Of a stretch of 64,000 nucleotides of DNA, positions 27,427 to 35,520 are shown in pieces (positions within the stretch are counted from its first letter, which is position 1; every line of letters begins with the position of its first letter). The DNA comes from Peribacillus butanolivorans (lineage in GTDB: Bacteria > Bacillota > Bacilli > Bacillales > DSM-1321), in assembly GCF_001273755.1 (NCBI RefSeq), contig NZ_LGYA01000001.1, forward strand, positions 2,805,675 through 2,869,674. Direction: 5' to 3'. Made by a program: the position numbers and the translations under genes. The notes below the pieces were generated by a model, which saw only the letters and a list, made by a program, of their open reading frames with translations, had not been told where the DNA came from and searched no databases.

Positions 27427-27875
27427 TCATAAGGAAATTGTAATTGAAAACCCTACCAAAAACAATAGAAAAATTTAATAATTTGTAATTTTATTTCTAT
27501 TCGTGAATTTTCCACACCATTAGATCCTACACATTACCAAATATACCTATATATTCCCATAAAACTCTACATAAAAAGTTTAGTTCAATACTTTTCACTT
27601 AACTCTGCCAGAGGATCCATATGGATTTATTTTAGGAAAATCTGAACAGGACAACTTAAGTTAGTATTTCTTAACACACTATCATTTCCATAATCTATAA
27701 TCTTTTAACCCTTCCCCCTTCATTCCATACATGTGCTACATAGGTTCTAATTGATTAGCAGTTTCGATTTTCCCCTTCCCCCTTTTAGTATTATCAAAAT
27801 TTACTTTTTTGCTATTAATTTGGGGATAGTTGTATAATATATCAATTGTTAAATTTGTTTGAAAGGTTGTTTTGA

Positions 27876-28793
27876 ATGAGCTATTTAAAAATCTACATCT
27901 TACTTATCGGAATCATGATTACTTGGGGGTTAAACGTTTCTGTTATTAAAATTTTAGTTGAACATACTCAACCTGTGACAATTACCTCTTTAAGAATTTT
28001 TGCGGCTTCTTTAATAGTTTGCCTTATCCTCTACTTTCTTGGTCTAATACGTCTCCCTAAAAAAAACGAACTTTTTTACGTTTTCGGAGGGGCCCTTTTA
28101 AGTGTCGTTTTTCATCATTATTTTTTAGCGGAAGGGTTAACAAAAACGTCAGCTACAAATGCTGGATTGATTTTGGGAATGGGGCCAATTTTAACAGTCA
28201 TTTTATCAATGATATTTTTCCGTAAAAAGCCCACAATTATCCGATTTCTTGGTTTTATTTGTGGTGCTCTTGGTGTGAGTTTTACCGTTTTGGCAGGAAG
28301 CGGTGGTATTCATTCTATTAATCTGGGAGATGTGGATATCTTACTCTCCATTCTTTCACAAGCGTTAAGTTTTATTTTAATTAATCAAGCTTCAAAAACA
28401 ATGGATCCACGCTTATTAACCGGCTATATGATGTTAATAGGATCTTTTATTCTTTTCGCCATCAGCTTATGGAAGGAACCAGATGGCTTAGCATTACTCG
28501 CTTCTGCTCCACCTTCCATATGGGTAGCTTTCATTTTCTCAGCAGTAATTGCCACAGCACTTGGGCATATGAGCTATAATTACGCCATTGGTAAGGTTGG
28601 TGCGGCCGAATCCTCTATATTTCTTAATTTAAACACCTTATTTTCTTTAGTCGGGGCAGCCATTTTTCTTAATGAAGCCATTGTTCCTGCACATTTCTTG
28701 GGTCTTATCTTCATTATTTCAGGAGTCTTGCTTGGATCGGGGGCATTAGAAATATGGATTCTTCAGAGAAAAAATAAAGGTATATCTGCATAG
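27876..28793 (+). CDS. EamA-family (DMT) transporter
   Basis: A 305-residue inner-membrane protein with about ten helices and the two repeated EamA halves. The first half begins LLIGIMITWGLNVSVIKILV and the second begins with GDVDILLSILSQALSFILIN. Motifs such as LAEGLTKTSATNAGLILGMGP and YNYAIGKVGAAESSIFLNLN are typical of the drug/metabolite transporter superfamily. Such proteins often export amino acids or other metabolites. It is transcribed away from kdgK as a single gene; GAAAGG precedes the start. The substrate is unknown. Confidence 0.85.
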   Translation: MSYLKIYILLIGIMITWGLNVSVIKILVEHTQPVTITSLRIFAASLIVCLILYFLGLIRLPKKNELFYVFGGALLSVVFHHYFLAEGLTKTSATNAGLILGMGPILTVILSMIFFRKKPTIIRFLGFICGALGVSFTVLAGSGGIHSINLGDVDILLSILSQALSFILINQASKTMDPRLLTGYMMLIGSFILFAISLWKEPDGLALLASAPPSIWVAFIFSAVIATALGHMSYNYAIGKVGAAESSIFLNLNTLFSLVGAAIFLNEAIVPAHFLGLIFIISGVLLGSGALEIWILQRKNKGISA

Positions 28794-28891
28794 TTGCAAT
28801 CAACTTAGATTGAAGATGTTGCTAGTCTATAATCCATTAACAGACTTCGAACTTATACAATAGGGGTCTGGGGGCTAACCTTATAAATTGA

Positions 28892-28955
28892 GAGACCATT
28901 AACCTTCCAAAATAGTACAATTAATAAAGTACATATATTGAAAGTTAATGGTCTC
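28892..28955. repeat. Long-loop inverted repeat downstream of the EamA gene
   Basis: GAGACCATTAAC (28892-28903) and GTTAATGGTCTC (28944-28955) are perfect 12-bp inverted arms around a 40-base AT-rich interior that holds a second GTAC-containing inverted pair. It may end EamA transcription or be a relic of a small mobile unit. The remaining sequence to 29255 shows no gene. Confidence 0.45.
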
Positions 28956-29255
28956 AAAATGTTTAATTCACCTTTACGTATTTTGTCCCCTCGACACTTA
29001 ATATTTATTGCGGATTCACTCAGCAGGTAATTTCAATAATTTTTAATATGAGGAAAATATACTGATTTTTGAGCAATCCTTCATTTACAAACCTTCTGAA
29101 AATATAACTTCATTTCAATAATATCCCTCTTTTTTTGTTTTTGTAATTTAATTATAAGATCATAATTTTATTAGGATTCTAAAACGGGTTAAGCAAATAC
29201 ATAACTGTCTTTCTACGAAAATTTAAATTTCCGCCAGATATAACACATTTGAAGA

Positions 29256-30017
29256 TTATCTGCCTAACCATCCACCATCAATAGATAATAAATGACCATG
29301 AACATAACCTGCTGCCTCTGAAGCTAAGAATACAACGGCCCCCTTAAAATCTTTCGAGTTTCCCCAGCGCCCCGCTGGAATTCGTTCAAGTATTTGCCTG
29401 TTTCTTGCAGCATCATTGATTAGAGCCTCATTCATATCTGTTGCTATATAACCTGGAACAATGGCATTTACATTGACATTGTATTGTGCCCATTCATTAG
29501 ACAACGCTTTTGTTAGCTGTGCTACTCCACCTTTTGCTGCTGCATACGCTGGGACGGTTAATCCCCCTTGAAAAGAGAGCAGAGAGGCCATATTAATAAT
29601 CTTCCCTTTTCTTTGTGGAACCATATAGCGACCTGCCATCTGACACAAAAGCCAAACGGTTTTTAAATTCACCTGGATCACATCATCCCAATCGGATTCT
29701 GGAAAATCGACTGAAGGTGAGCGGCGCTGAATACCAGCATTATTAACTAAAATATCAATCTTTCCAAAATGCGCGACGACACTAGGAATTGCTTCCTTTA
29801 CTTGATTCAAATCTTCTAAATCACAGGGAATAATCAAGCATTTTCTTCCTAAGTTTTCAATTTCGTACTTTACATCCACTTGTTCAACCGAACGCTGAAG
29901 TAATGCAATGTTTGCACCCGCTTCTGCTAATGCTATAGCCATAGAACGTCCTATTCCTCTAGTAGCCCCTGTCACGGCTGCCACTTTTCCCTCTAATCCA
30001 AATAAATTAACTACCAT
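29256..30017 (-). CDS. kduD: 2-deoxy-D-gluconate 3-dehydrogenase (KduD-like SDR)
   Basis: A 253-residue short-chain dehydrogenase. It starts MVVNLFGLEGKVAAVTGATR with the TGxxxGIG site, then NNAGIQRRSP, the catalytic Ser in INMASLLSFQGG, YAAAKGG and GRWGNSKDFKGAVVFLASEA, which are characteristic of KduD. KduD reduces 2,5-diketo-3-deoxygluconate to KDG in pectin/uronate breakdown, which fits the surrounding KDG pathway. No kduI gene is present. The gene now stands alone; a truncated open frame ends just before its ribosome site, so an upstream operon partner appears to have been lost. Confidence 0.85.
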   Translation of the reverse strand: MVVNLFGLEGKVAAVTGATRGIGRSMAIALAEAGANIALLQRSVEQVDVKYEIENLGRKCLIIPCDLEDLNQVKEAIPSVVAHFGKIDILVNNAGIQRRSPSVDFPESDWDDVIQVNLKTVWLLCQMAGRYMVPQRKGKIINMASLLSFQGGLTVPAYAAAKGGVAQLTKALSNEWAQYNVNVNAIVPGYIATDMNEALINDAARNRQILERIPAGRWGNSKDFKGAVVFLASEAAGYVHGHLLSIDGGWLGR

Positions 30018-30021
30018 ATCT

Positions 30022-30219
30022 TCACCTCTTTCGTTTATTTGGGCGAAAAAATATCTTTAAAGATACATCCGGGATCTCCATTAAACCAAAATCCTTCAAA
30101 ATTTCTTCAAGCGGCAATTTCTTTGAACTGAATGGCGCAACCACAATCATTCCTGTTGCATTAAGGGAATTGCATTTCAAAGTCCCCCCGACTGAAAGCA
30201 TCTCGGCGTCGTTCTGAAC
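30022..30219 (-). pseudogene. C-terminal remnant of an unidentified gene upstream of kduD
   Basis: A frame open for 65 codons ends with a TGA immediately before the kduD ribosome site. It contains protein-like sequence (VQNDAEMLSVGGTLKCNSLN, then ATGMIVVAPF and LPLEEILKDFGLMEIPD). A stop precedes it, and the likely continuation (YFGKHPIAKASRAMCHEF, about 30215-30270) is in another frame, so the gene is frameshifted and truncated. I do not recognise the family. It was probably the gene before kduD in the same operon. Confidence 0.4.
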
Positions 30220-30365
30220 TCATGGCACATAGCACGAGAGGCTTTTGCTATTGGGTGCTTTCCAAAATAAATCACCCTGTCTGTACCAGACCAAAAAAAA
30301 TCTTTACATTGATGAGGGCTTCCCAGTAATGTTGTGTACTTATTGACAATCTTAATAAATAAATA

Positions 30366-30400
30366 TAAAAAGAGACTGCCTGGACGTTACCGACAGTCTG
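30366..30400 (-). terminator. Possible terminator at the end of the lar operon
   Basis: On the minus strand AGACTG and CAGTCT frame a 15-base interior and are followed by CTTTTTATAT. It lies beyond larC2 and the decayed frames after it. Confidence 0.4.
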
Positions 30401-30435
30401 TATTACCCAGCTTTCCTTTTTAAGGAGAAAACATG

Positions 30436-30753
30436 TTACTCATGCTCATGCTCATGCTCATGCTCATGATCGTGCCTGATATTCTGACGGTATGTAAAAA
30501 AACAGCTCGGTCCAAGTATTACTATCCTAATACAACGCTGAATTCCCGTGTCATACTAAACGACTCTGAAATTTCCTAATATATCAATAAGGAACCGAGT
30601 ACAAGTATGGCCTCATCCCCAATACACGCCCGTAAGTGTGGACCGCAATATTTTTTTCTTATTGCCTGCTGTAGTTGCCACTGCAATAAGATTCTCCGGT
30701 ACTAACGAATGTTTTTCCCTAATTAGAATCCAATGTAAGAATCGACACAAGAC
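30436..30753 (-). pseudogene. Decayed frames downstream of larC2 (SorC-like fragment and a His-rich tail)
   Basis: Directly after the larC2 stop the same frame continues with VPENLIAVATTAGNKKKI and LRSTLTGVY. It then breaks, and IGDEAILVLGSLL follows in the next frame. This order resembles the C-terminal sugar-binding end of SorC/DeoR-type regulators, where an AVA-GG-K-AI segment is followed by a TDE-A motif. Further on, an open frame (30436-30555) ends in HDHEHEHEHEHE, a metal-binding type tail encoded by a CATGCT repeat (30441-30474). Both pieces contain stops or shifts, so neither is functional. The identification is tentative. Confidence 0.35.
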
Positions 30754-31230
30754 TCAATTTTCTTTCTCCTCCCCGAGACACTTCCATACTTCTTCATACA
30801 CTTGTTTAAGTGGTATATTGTTCTCAACAGCAATTTTCCGACAGTCCTCAAATTCAGGTGCTTGTTGCATGAGCTGCCCGCTATATACCCCTTTCTTTAC
30901 CGTTATCACGCCCCATAGTAAATGTACTTTGGAAAATGAGCGTTCAAGCCTGTGCACCGTAAGCGGATAGTAGCGGATACCAAGAGTCGTTGTTTCAGCA
31001 AATAATATCTTTTTCATTTCGGGAATCATCTGTTGTGAGCAGAGAAGCTGCAACAATACTCCCGGTCGATTTTTTTTCATAAAAATCGGCGTGTAAAAAA
31101 CATCATTTGCCCCTGATTCAAACAGCAAATCCATTACATAGCCTAGCCATTCACCGGAAATATCATCTAGATTAACTTCCATTTTGATCATTTGGTCATC
31201 GATATGCTCGTGATTAGGTGGGTGGTTCAT
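30754..31230 (-). CDS. larC2: Nickel-pincer cofactor biosynthesis protein LarC, C-terminal half
   Basis: A 158-residue protein matching the C-terminal part of LarC, the CTP-dependent cyclometallase that inserts nickel into the pincer nucleotide. It contains MEVNLDDISGEWLGYVMDLL and GANDVFYTPIFMKKNRPGVL, the hallmark of this half, then ETTTLGIRYYP. The ATG overlaps the larC1 stop (ATGA) and has its own ribosome site AGGAGAG six bases upstream, so it can be made as a separate chain by translational coupling. In Lactobacillus plantarum the two halves are joined by programmed frameshifting. It is the last gene of the larE-larB-larC1-larC2 group. Confidence 0.88.
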   Translation of the reverse strand: MNHPPNHEHIDDQMIKMEVNLDDISGEWLGYVMDLLFESGANDVFYTPIFMKKNRPGVLLQLLCSQQMIPEMKKILFAETTTLGIRYYPLTVHRLERSFSKVHLLWGVITVKKGVYSGQLMQQAPEFEDCRKIAVENNIPLKQVYEEVWKCLGEEKEN

Positions 31231-32108
31231 TGCATCTCTCCTATGATAATGCGAAGGACGTTCGGATGATTTTTAAATGTTTTTGTTCCCGCTCCATAGC
31301 CGATTGATTCGACAGTCATGGTCGGGAGCGGACAAAATGATTCTGCTAAAACAGCTGCGATTGCAGCCCCTGTGGGCGTAGCCAATTCCGATCGAATATC
31401 GCTTGCGGCAATCGGTACACCTTTTAATATTTCCAGTGTAGCAGGTGCAGGAACCGGGTATAAACCGTGATCAATATGAATATGTCCAGACCCCGTTGGA
31501 ATGGCTGATGAAAGTACCGATTGAATACCGAGTTGATTGATTAAAATTGCTGCTCCAATTATATCTATAATCGAATCAACCGCTCCTACTTCGTGAAAGT
31601 GAACTTTCTCGAGGGGAAGCCCGTGGATGTAGCCTTCAGCTTCACCAATCTTCTTAAAAATAGCAAGTGACATGTTCTTAACCGATGCATTAAAGTTAGC
31701 CTCATTGATTATCTCGACAATTTGTTTGTACGTGCGGTGATCATGATGATGATGGTGTTCATGGCTATTACTGTTGGAGTGACTATGTTCATTGTGATCA
31801 AGAATATGACTTTGCTCGTGATCATGGCTATGGTCGTTGGAGTGACTATGTTCGTGATGGTGATGCTGTTCATCGCTATGGATGTGTTCATGAAGGTGCT
31901 CCGGTTTTCTGGAAAGAATGACATCAAATTTTGTACTGGTAATACCATTTTTGACAACTTTTTCCCAGGACAGAGTATATTCTTCTTCTATTTTTAGCTT
32001 TTTTAACTCTTCTTCCATTTGAAAAGGATCGGCACCAGCATCAATCAAAGCACCAATTACCATGTCACCGCTTATGCCAGAAAAACAGTCAAAATATAAT
32101 GTCCTCAT
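31227..32108 (-). CDS. larC1: Nickel-pincer cofactor biosynthesis protein LarC, N-terminal half with His-rich insert
   Basis: About 293 residues from the ATG at 32108, six bases after AGGAGG; the frame extends further upstream within larB but lacks a ribosome site. It begins MRTLYFDCFSGISGDM, the LarC signature, and later has VHFHEVGAVDSIIDIIGA, PTGSGHIHIDHGLYPVPAPA and ATPTGAAIAA. Residues about 92-146 are a histidine-rich segment with more than twenty His residues, a nickel-holding feature known in many LarC proteins. It overlaps larB by 20 bases and larC2 by four. Role: nickel insertion into the LarA cofactor. Confidence 0.93.
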   Translation of the reverse strand: MRTLYFDCFSGISGDMVIGALIDAGADPFQMEEELKKLKIEEEYTLSWEKVVKNGITSTKFDVILSRKPEHLHEHIHSDEQHHHHEHSHSNDHSHDHEQSHILDHNEHSHSNSNSHEHHHHHDHRTYKQIVEIINEANFNASVKNMSLAIFKKIGEAEGYIHGLPLEKVHFHEVGAVDSIIDIIGAAILINQLGIQSVLSSAIPTGSGHIHIDHGLYPVPAPATLEILKGVPIAASDIRSELATPTGAAIAAVLAESFCPLPTMTVESIGYGAGTKTFKNHPNVLRIIIGEMQ

Positions 32109-32856
32109 CATTGACCTCCTTTTTATGTACGAGTTTGTAAATGAGCGCTGCGTTGTATGCCGCACCAAATCCATTATCTATGTTAACAACGCTTACACCT
32201 GATGCACATGAATTGAGCATCGATAAAAGTGCCGATAATCCGTTGAAATTCGCACCATATCCAACACTTGTTGGCACAGCAATAATCGGATTCATGACAA
32301 GGCCTCCTAGCACGCTCGGAAGCGCTCCCTCCATTCCCGCGACGCATACCGAAACAGTCGCATTTCGTATTTCGTCTATATTATCAAGAAGTCGGTGCAA
32401 CCCTGCGACACCCACATCGTAAATACGCCTGACTGGAATACCTAAAGTTTCGGCCGTGACGGCTGCTTCTTCCGCAACGGGCAAGTCCGATGTCCCAGCA
32501 CACACAATCGCGATATATGAGCCATTAGTTTTCTTATTTTCTTTAACCCATGCGAGTGTCCGTGCAATCTCGTTGTACTCAAAATCCCCACATTCTTTTT
32601 GTACAAATAACGCTTTTTCTCGAGAAATACGTGTCACTAGTACAGAATCATTCCTTGCCCGTAACGATTGAACAATCGTTAAAATTTGTTCTGCTGTTTT
32701 CCCTTCTCCAAATACAATTTCGGGAAAGCCTTGTCTTTTTTTACGATGATGATCAATTTTTACGAACCCTAAATTTTCATAGGATGCAAGTTTTGTTTTT
32801 GCTTCCGCTGCTGTCAATGTACCATTTTGTACCTGCTCTAGAATATCGTCAATCAT
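32089..32856 (-). CDS. larB: Nickel-pincer cofactor biosynthesis protein LarB
   Basis: A 255-residue protein of the LarB/AIR-carboxylase-like family. The N-terminal region carries FPEIVFGEGKTAEQIL. The C-terminal half is PurE-like (IAIVCAGTSDLPVAEEAA, RIYDVGVAGLHRLL, VAGMEGALPSVLGGLV, PIIAVPTSVGYGANF). LarB carboxylates nicotinic acid adenine dinucleotide at C5 of the pyridine ring and releases AMP, the first step of the cofactor pathway. It overlaps larE by four bases, indicating coupled translation. Confidence 0.94.
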   Translation of the reverse strand: MIDDILEQVQNGTLTAAEAKTKLASYENLGFVKIDHHRKKRQGFPEIVFGEGKTAEQILTIVQSLRARNDSVLVTRISREKALFVQKECGDFEYNEIARTLAWVKENKKTNGSYIAIVCAGTSDLPVAEEAAVTAETLGIPVRRIYDVGVAGLHRLLDNIDEIRNATVSVCVAGMEGALPSVLGGLVMNPIIAVPTSVGYGANFNGLSALLSMLNSCASGVSVVNIDNGFGAAYNAALIYKLVHKKEVNDEDIIF

Positions 32857-33668
32857 ACCATTTCTTCCTTTTTAAGTGCTAAATTCATACTCCCGCTTGT
32901 ATAGCCCGTGAGATCCAAAGAGACATATTTATAACCAAATTGCTTCAGACGTTTCGTAATTAAAACGTGATATTCAAGCACAAGTGGCATATCAGCAGGA
33001 TCTACTTCTATACGGGCGGTATCCTCATGGGTCCGAACACGCACCTGGTGAATATCTAATGATTTTAAATAAGCCTCTGACTTATCTACTTTCGTCAATT
33101 TTTCTTTCGTAATGATTTCGCCGTAGGCTATACGTGATGATAGGCAGGCAAATGATGGTTTATCCCAAGTTGGCAAACCTACTTCTTTAGACAACACTCT
33201 TATTTCTTCTTTGAATAAATTCGCTTCTTGAAGAGGTCCCCGGATGCCTTTTTCTTTTGCTGCTTTCATGCCTGGACGAAATTCATTCGCATCATCGGCA
33301 ATAACCCCATAAATAATATTATTAAATTCATAATCTTCAAGAATAGGAAGCAAGTGGTCAAATAAACTACTTTTACAAAAGTAACAGCGATTTTGGTTAT
33401 TTTCTGTATATCCTGGAATGGCTAACTCTGATGTTTGAATGACACGATGGCTGGCACCGATCCATTTTGAGAGCATAATGGCTTCTTCCAGCTCGCTCGA
33501 CGGATAAGTTTCCGAATCCGCTGTAATGGCTAACACGTTGTCATATCCCAAAGTATCAATTGCAACTTTAAGCAAAAATGTGCTGTCTACCCCTCCTGAA
33601 AATGCGACCACAACAGTCTCCATCTTTACAAGAATATCCTGAAGTTTTTTGTATTTTTCTTGTATCAT
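32853..33668 (-). CDS. larE: Nickel-pincer cofactor biosynthesis protein LarE (ATP-dependent sulfur transferase)
   Basis: A 271-residue PP-loop protein. The ATP site is SGGVDST (residues 24-30). LarE thiolates both carboxyls of the LarB product. Cys175 in KPSFACLSSR corresponds to the sulfur-donating Cys176 of the L. plantarum enzyme. In addition Cys95 and Cys98 form CYFC. Three such cysteines mark the LarE type that binds a [4Fe-4S] cluster and can work catalytically rather than sacrificing its cysteine. It heads the larE-larB-larC1-larC2 group, with a 225-base gap from the upstream kdgA copy. The ribosome site is AAGGAGAAC. Confidence 0.94.
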   Translation of the reverse strand: MIQEKYKKLQDILVKMETVVVAFSGGVDSTFLLKVAIDTLGYDNVLAITADSETYPSSELEEAIMLSKWIGASHRVIQTSELAIPGYTENNQNRCYFCKSSLFDHLLPILEDYEFNNIIYGVIADDANEFRPGMKAAKEKGIRGPLQEANLFKEEIRVLSKEVGLPTWDKPSFACLSSRIAYGEIITKEKLTKVDKSEAYLKSLDIHQVRVRTHEDTARIEVDPADMPLVLEYHVLITKRLKQFGYKYVSLDLTGYTSGSMNLALKKEEMV

Positions 33669-33707
33669 GCCAAATTGTTCTCCTTTCTTGATAAAATAAT
33701 ACTAATT

Positions 33708-33845
33708 TTATCCTCCTGTACCGCTAACAGGAACACCTGTAAGGGCCACATAAAGATTGAACAGAAGCTCTACAGGGATTTTTTTAAGTTGCCAATGACA
33801 AAATGGGGAAGATGGAAATGGCTCCAGTTTTTTTATACGTTTCAT
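33708..33845 (-). CDS. Possible small protein of 45 aa upstream of larE
   Basis: A short frame begins at ATG 33845 after an AGGGATG-like site and ends at 33708, 40 bases before larE. It reads MKRIKKLEPFPSSPFCHW and then QLKKIPVELLFNLYVALTG. I do not recognise it. It lies in the gap between kdgA and larE, where a leader peptide or a gene relic are both possible. Evidence is weak. Confidence 0.22.
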   Translation of the reverse strand: MKRIKKLEPFPSSPFCHWQLKKIPVELLFNLYVALTGVPVSGTGG

Positions 33846-33893
33846 TTCATCCCTATTTCCCTATAAAGCCCCGCGTATTAGCTTCGGCTTACT

Positions 33894-34526
33894 CTAATTA
33901 TTTTGTACAATAGCAGAGAATTTTTTGGCCGTTTCTTCCAGTTCAGTGTAATCTTCCTCTGAAAGCAATTTCTTTGGGTTGATTAAAGAACCGCCAATTC
34001 CCGCTGCGACCGCACCTGCCTTTAAAAAGGAAGCAAGGTTATCCAAATTAACACCGCCAGTCGGCATTAGAGGGATGTGAGGCAGCGGACCTTTTAGATT
34101 TTTAAAGTAACCAACCCCAAGTGCATCTGCCGGAAATACTTTAATAACGTCGGCTCCATGCTCGTAAGCTGTCAAAATTTCCGTTGGTGTAAGCGCACCG
34201 GGGATGCTAATAATGCCATAGCGCTTTGCCATTTTAATCGTTTCAATATTGACGGTTGGCGAAAAGATAAATTCCGCTCCAGCCATGATGACCGAACGAG
34301 CCGTTTCTGGATCCAATACTGTACCGGCACCCACTATGATATCATCGCCGAACTCCTCTTTTACTTTATCAATTAACTCGCAAACTTTGGGTGTTTCTAC
34401 TGTAATTTCGAGTGTTCGGATTCCACCTTCATTCAGGGCTCTAGCGATTGGTACAATTTGATCGGGACGTGCACCACGAATAACGGCGACTAGCTTCCCT
34501 TGTTTCAGCTCTACTAGTTTAGTCAT
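33894..34526 (-). CDS. kdgA: KHG/KDPG aldolase (copy 2)
   Basis: A 210-residue aldolase of the KHG/KDPG type. Motifs: VAVIRGARPDQIV, active-site Glu in RTLEITVETP, GAGTVLDPETARSVIMAGA, Schiff-base Lys in ADVIKVFPADALG and MPTGGVNLDNL. It cleaves KDPG, or possibly 2-keto-3-deoxy-6-phosphogalactonate, to pyruvate and glyceraldehyde-3-phosphate. It follows the second kdgK by 15 bases, so the pair forms the phosphorylative end of the TRAP-linked sugar-acid cluster. It differs clearly in sequence from copy 1. Confidence 0.92.
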   Translation of the reverse strand: MTKLVELKQGKLVAVIRGARPDQIVPIARALNEGGIRTLEITVETPKVCELIDKVKEEFGDDIIVGAGTVLDPETARSVIMAGAEFIFSPTVNIETIKMAKRYGIISIPGALTPTEILTAYEHGADVIKVFPADALGVGYFKNLKGPLPHIPLMPTGGVNLDNLASFLKAGAVAAGIGGSLINPKKLLSEEDYTELEETAKKFSAIVQNN

Positions 34527-34540
34527 TCTTTCCCACCTTT

Positions 34541-35497
34541 CTACCTAGTCACATCTTCTGCTCCGCCACTCATAAATAAATCGAGGTCGTCACGTATCGG
34601 CAAACCCTCTACATCTCCATTTACCATCGTTACCATTGCTCCCATGGCATTTCCGCGCCGTGCAGCTTCTTCTAGCCCCAGTCCATCAAGAAGGCCGGAG
34701 AGTACACCAGATGCAAAAGCGTCCCCAGCACCGATTGGGTCTACGACACGATCTACAAAAAATCCTGGTACGTGTGTTTTCGGTACAGACGGGGATGAAA
34801 TTAGAGAACCTTCTTTGCCCAATTTCAGCAAAACTGTTTCGACACCGAGTTCATGAAAATGATCGATAAACTGCTCCGGTGTGTAGGAACCGAATAAAAA
34901 TTCAGCTTCGGCCACACCCGGCATGACGATATCACTTTCCGATGCGTATTTTGTAATGAAGTGACGTGCTTCATTTTCATCCGCCCATATTTTCAACCGA
35001 ATATTCGGATCGAAGACGATTTTTGTTCCGGTTTCCTTGGCAATGCGGATCGCTTTGTCTATGAGCAACTGGCACGACTCACCAAGTGCAGGAGTAATAC
35101 CGGTAATGTGTAAGTAAACGGCGTCTTGAATCGCATGTTCCGGCAGTAATTCTGCTGTCATTTTGCTAGCCGCCGAATCTTTACGGTAGTAATAGACTCG
35201 CGTATCATTTAGCCGCCTGAATTCTTTGAAAAAGACTCCGGTCGGCGCATTAGCATCTCGTGTTACATATGAGACATCTACACCTTCACCGCGAATAAAT
35301 GAGTGCATCGCATCGCCAAATTCATCCTCACCGAGACGGCTTATCCAGCGTGACCTGTGACCGAGACGGCTTAACCCGATCGCGACATTGGATTCCGCAC
35401 CGCCGAACTTCATTGAAAAAGAGCGGGCGTGGCGAAGGGGTCCTTCTTCATTCGGGGTAAATACTGTCATCGTTTCTCCGATTGTTACAACATCCAT
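34541..35497 (-). CDS. kdgK: 2-dehydro-3-deoxygluconokinase-like sugar kinase (copy 2)
   Basis: A 318-residue PfkB-family kinase, same length as copy 1. It has KFGGAESNVAIGLSRLG, a VFDPNIRLKIW stretch, the MPGVAEAEFLFG region and the ATP/anion-hole motif DPIGAGDAFASGVLSGLL with the catalytic Asp. It should phosphorylate KDG or KDGal at O6. With kdgA downstream and DgoD upstream, a role in galactonate breakdown (as a DgoK substitute) is also possible. Confidence 0.9.
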   Translation of the reverse strand: MDVVTIGETMTVFTPNEEGPLRHARSFSMKFGGAESNVAIGLSRLGHRSRWISRLGEDEFGDAMHSFIRGEGVDVSYVTRDANAPTGVFFKEFRRLNDTRVYYYRKDSAASKMTAELLPEHAIQDAVYLHITGITPALGESCQLLIDKAIRIAKETGTKIVFDPNIRLKIWADENEARHFITKYASESDIVMPGVAEAEFLFGSYTPEQFIDHFHELGVETVLLKLGKEGSLISSPSVPKTHVPGFFVDRVVDPIGAGDAFASGVLSGLLDGLGLEEAARRGNAMGAMVTMVNGDVEGLPIRDDLDLFMSGGAEDVTR

Positions 35498-35520
35498 TTC
35501 ATCATCTTCTTTCTCTCATG

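Noticed and set aside
30441..30474. CATGCT tandem repeat considered as a CRISPR or microsatellite element
   Set aside because: Only five six-base units; they encode a His-Glu tail on the minus strand, so decayed coding sequence is a better explanation.
30638..30970. 110-codon plus-strand frame
   Set aside because: It is antisense to larC2 and the decayed region after it, with no ribosome site.
31709..31997. Long Met/Ile/Val-rich frames on both strands within larC1
   Set aside because: They are shadows of the CAT-rich repeats that encode the histidine-rich insert of LarC1.
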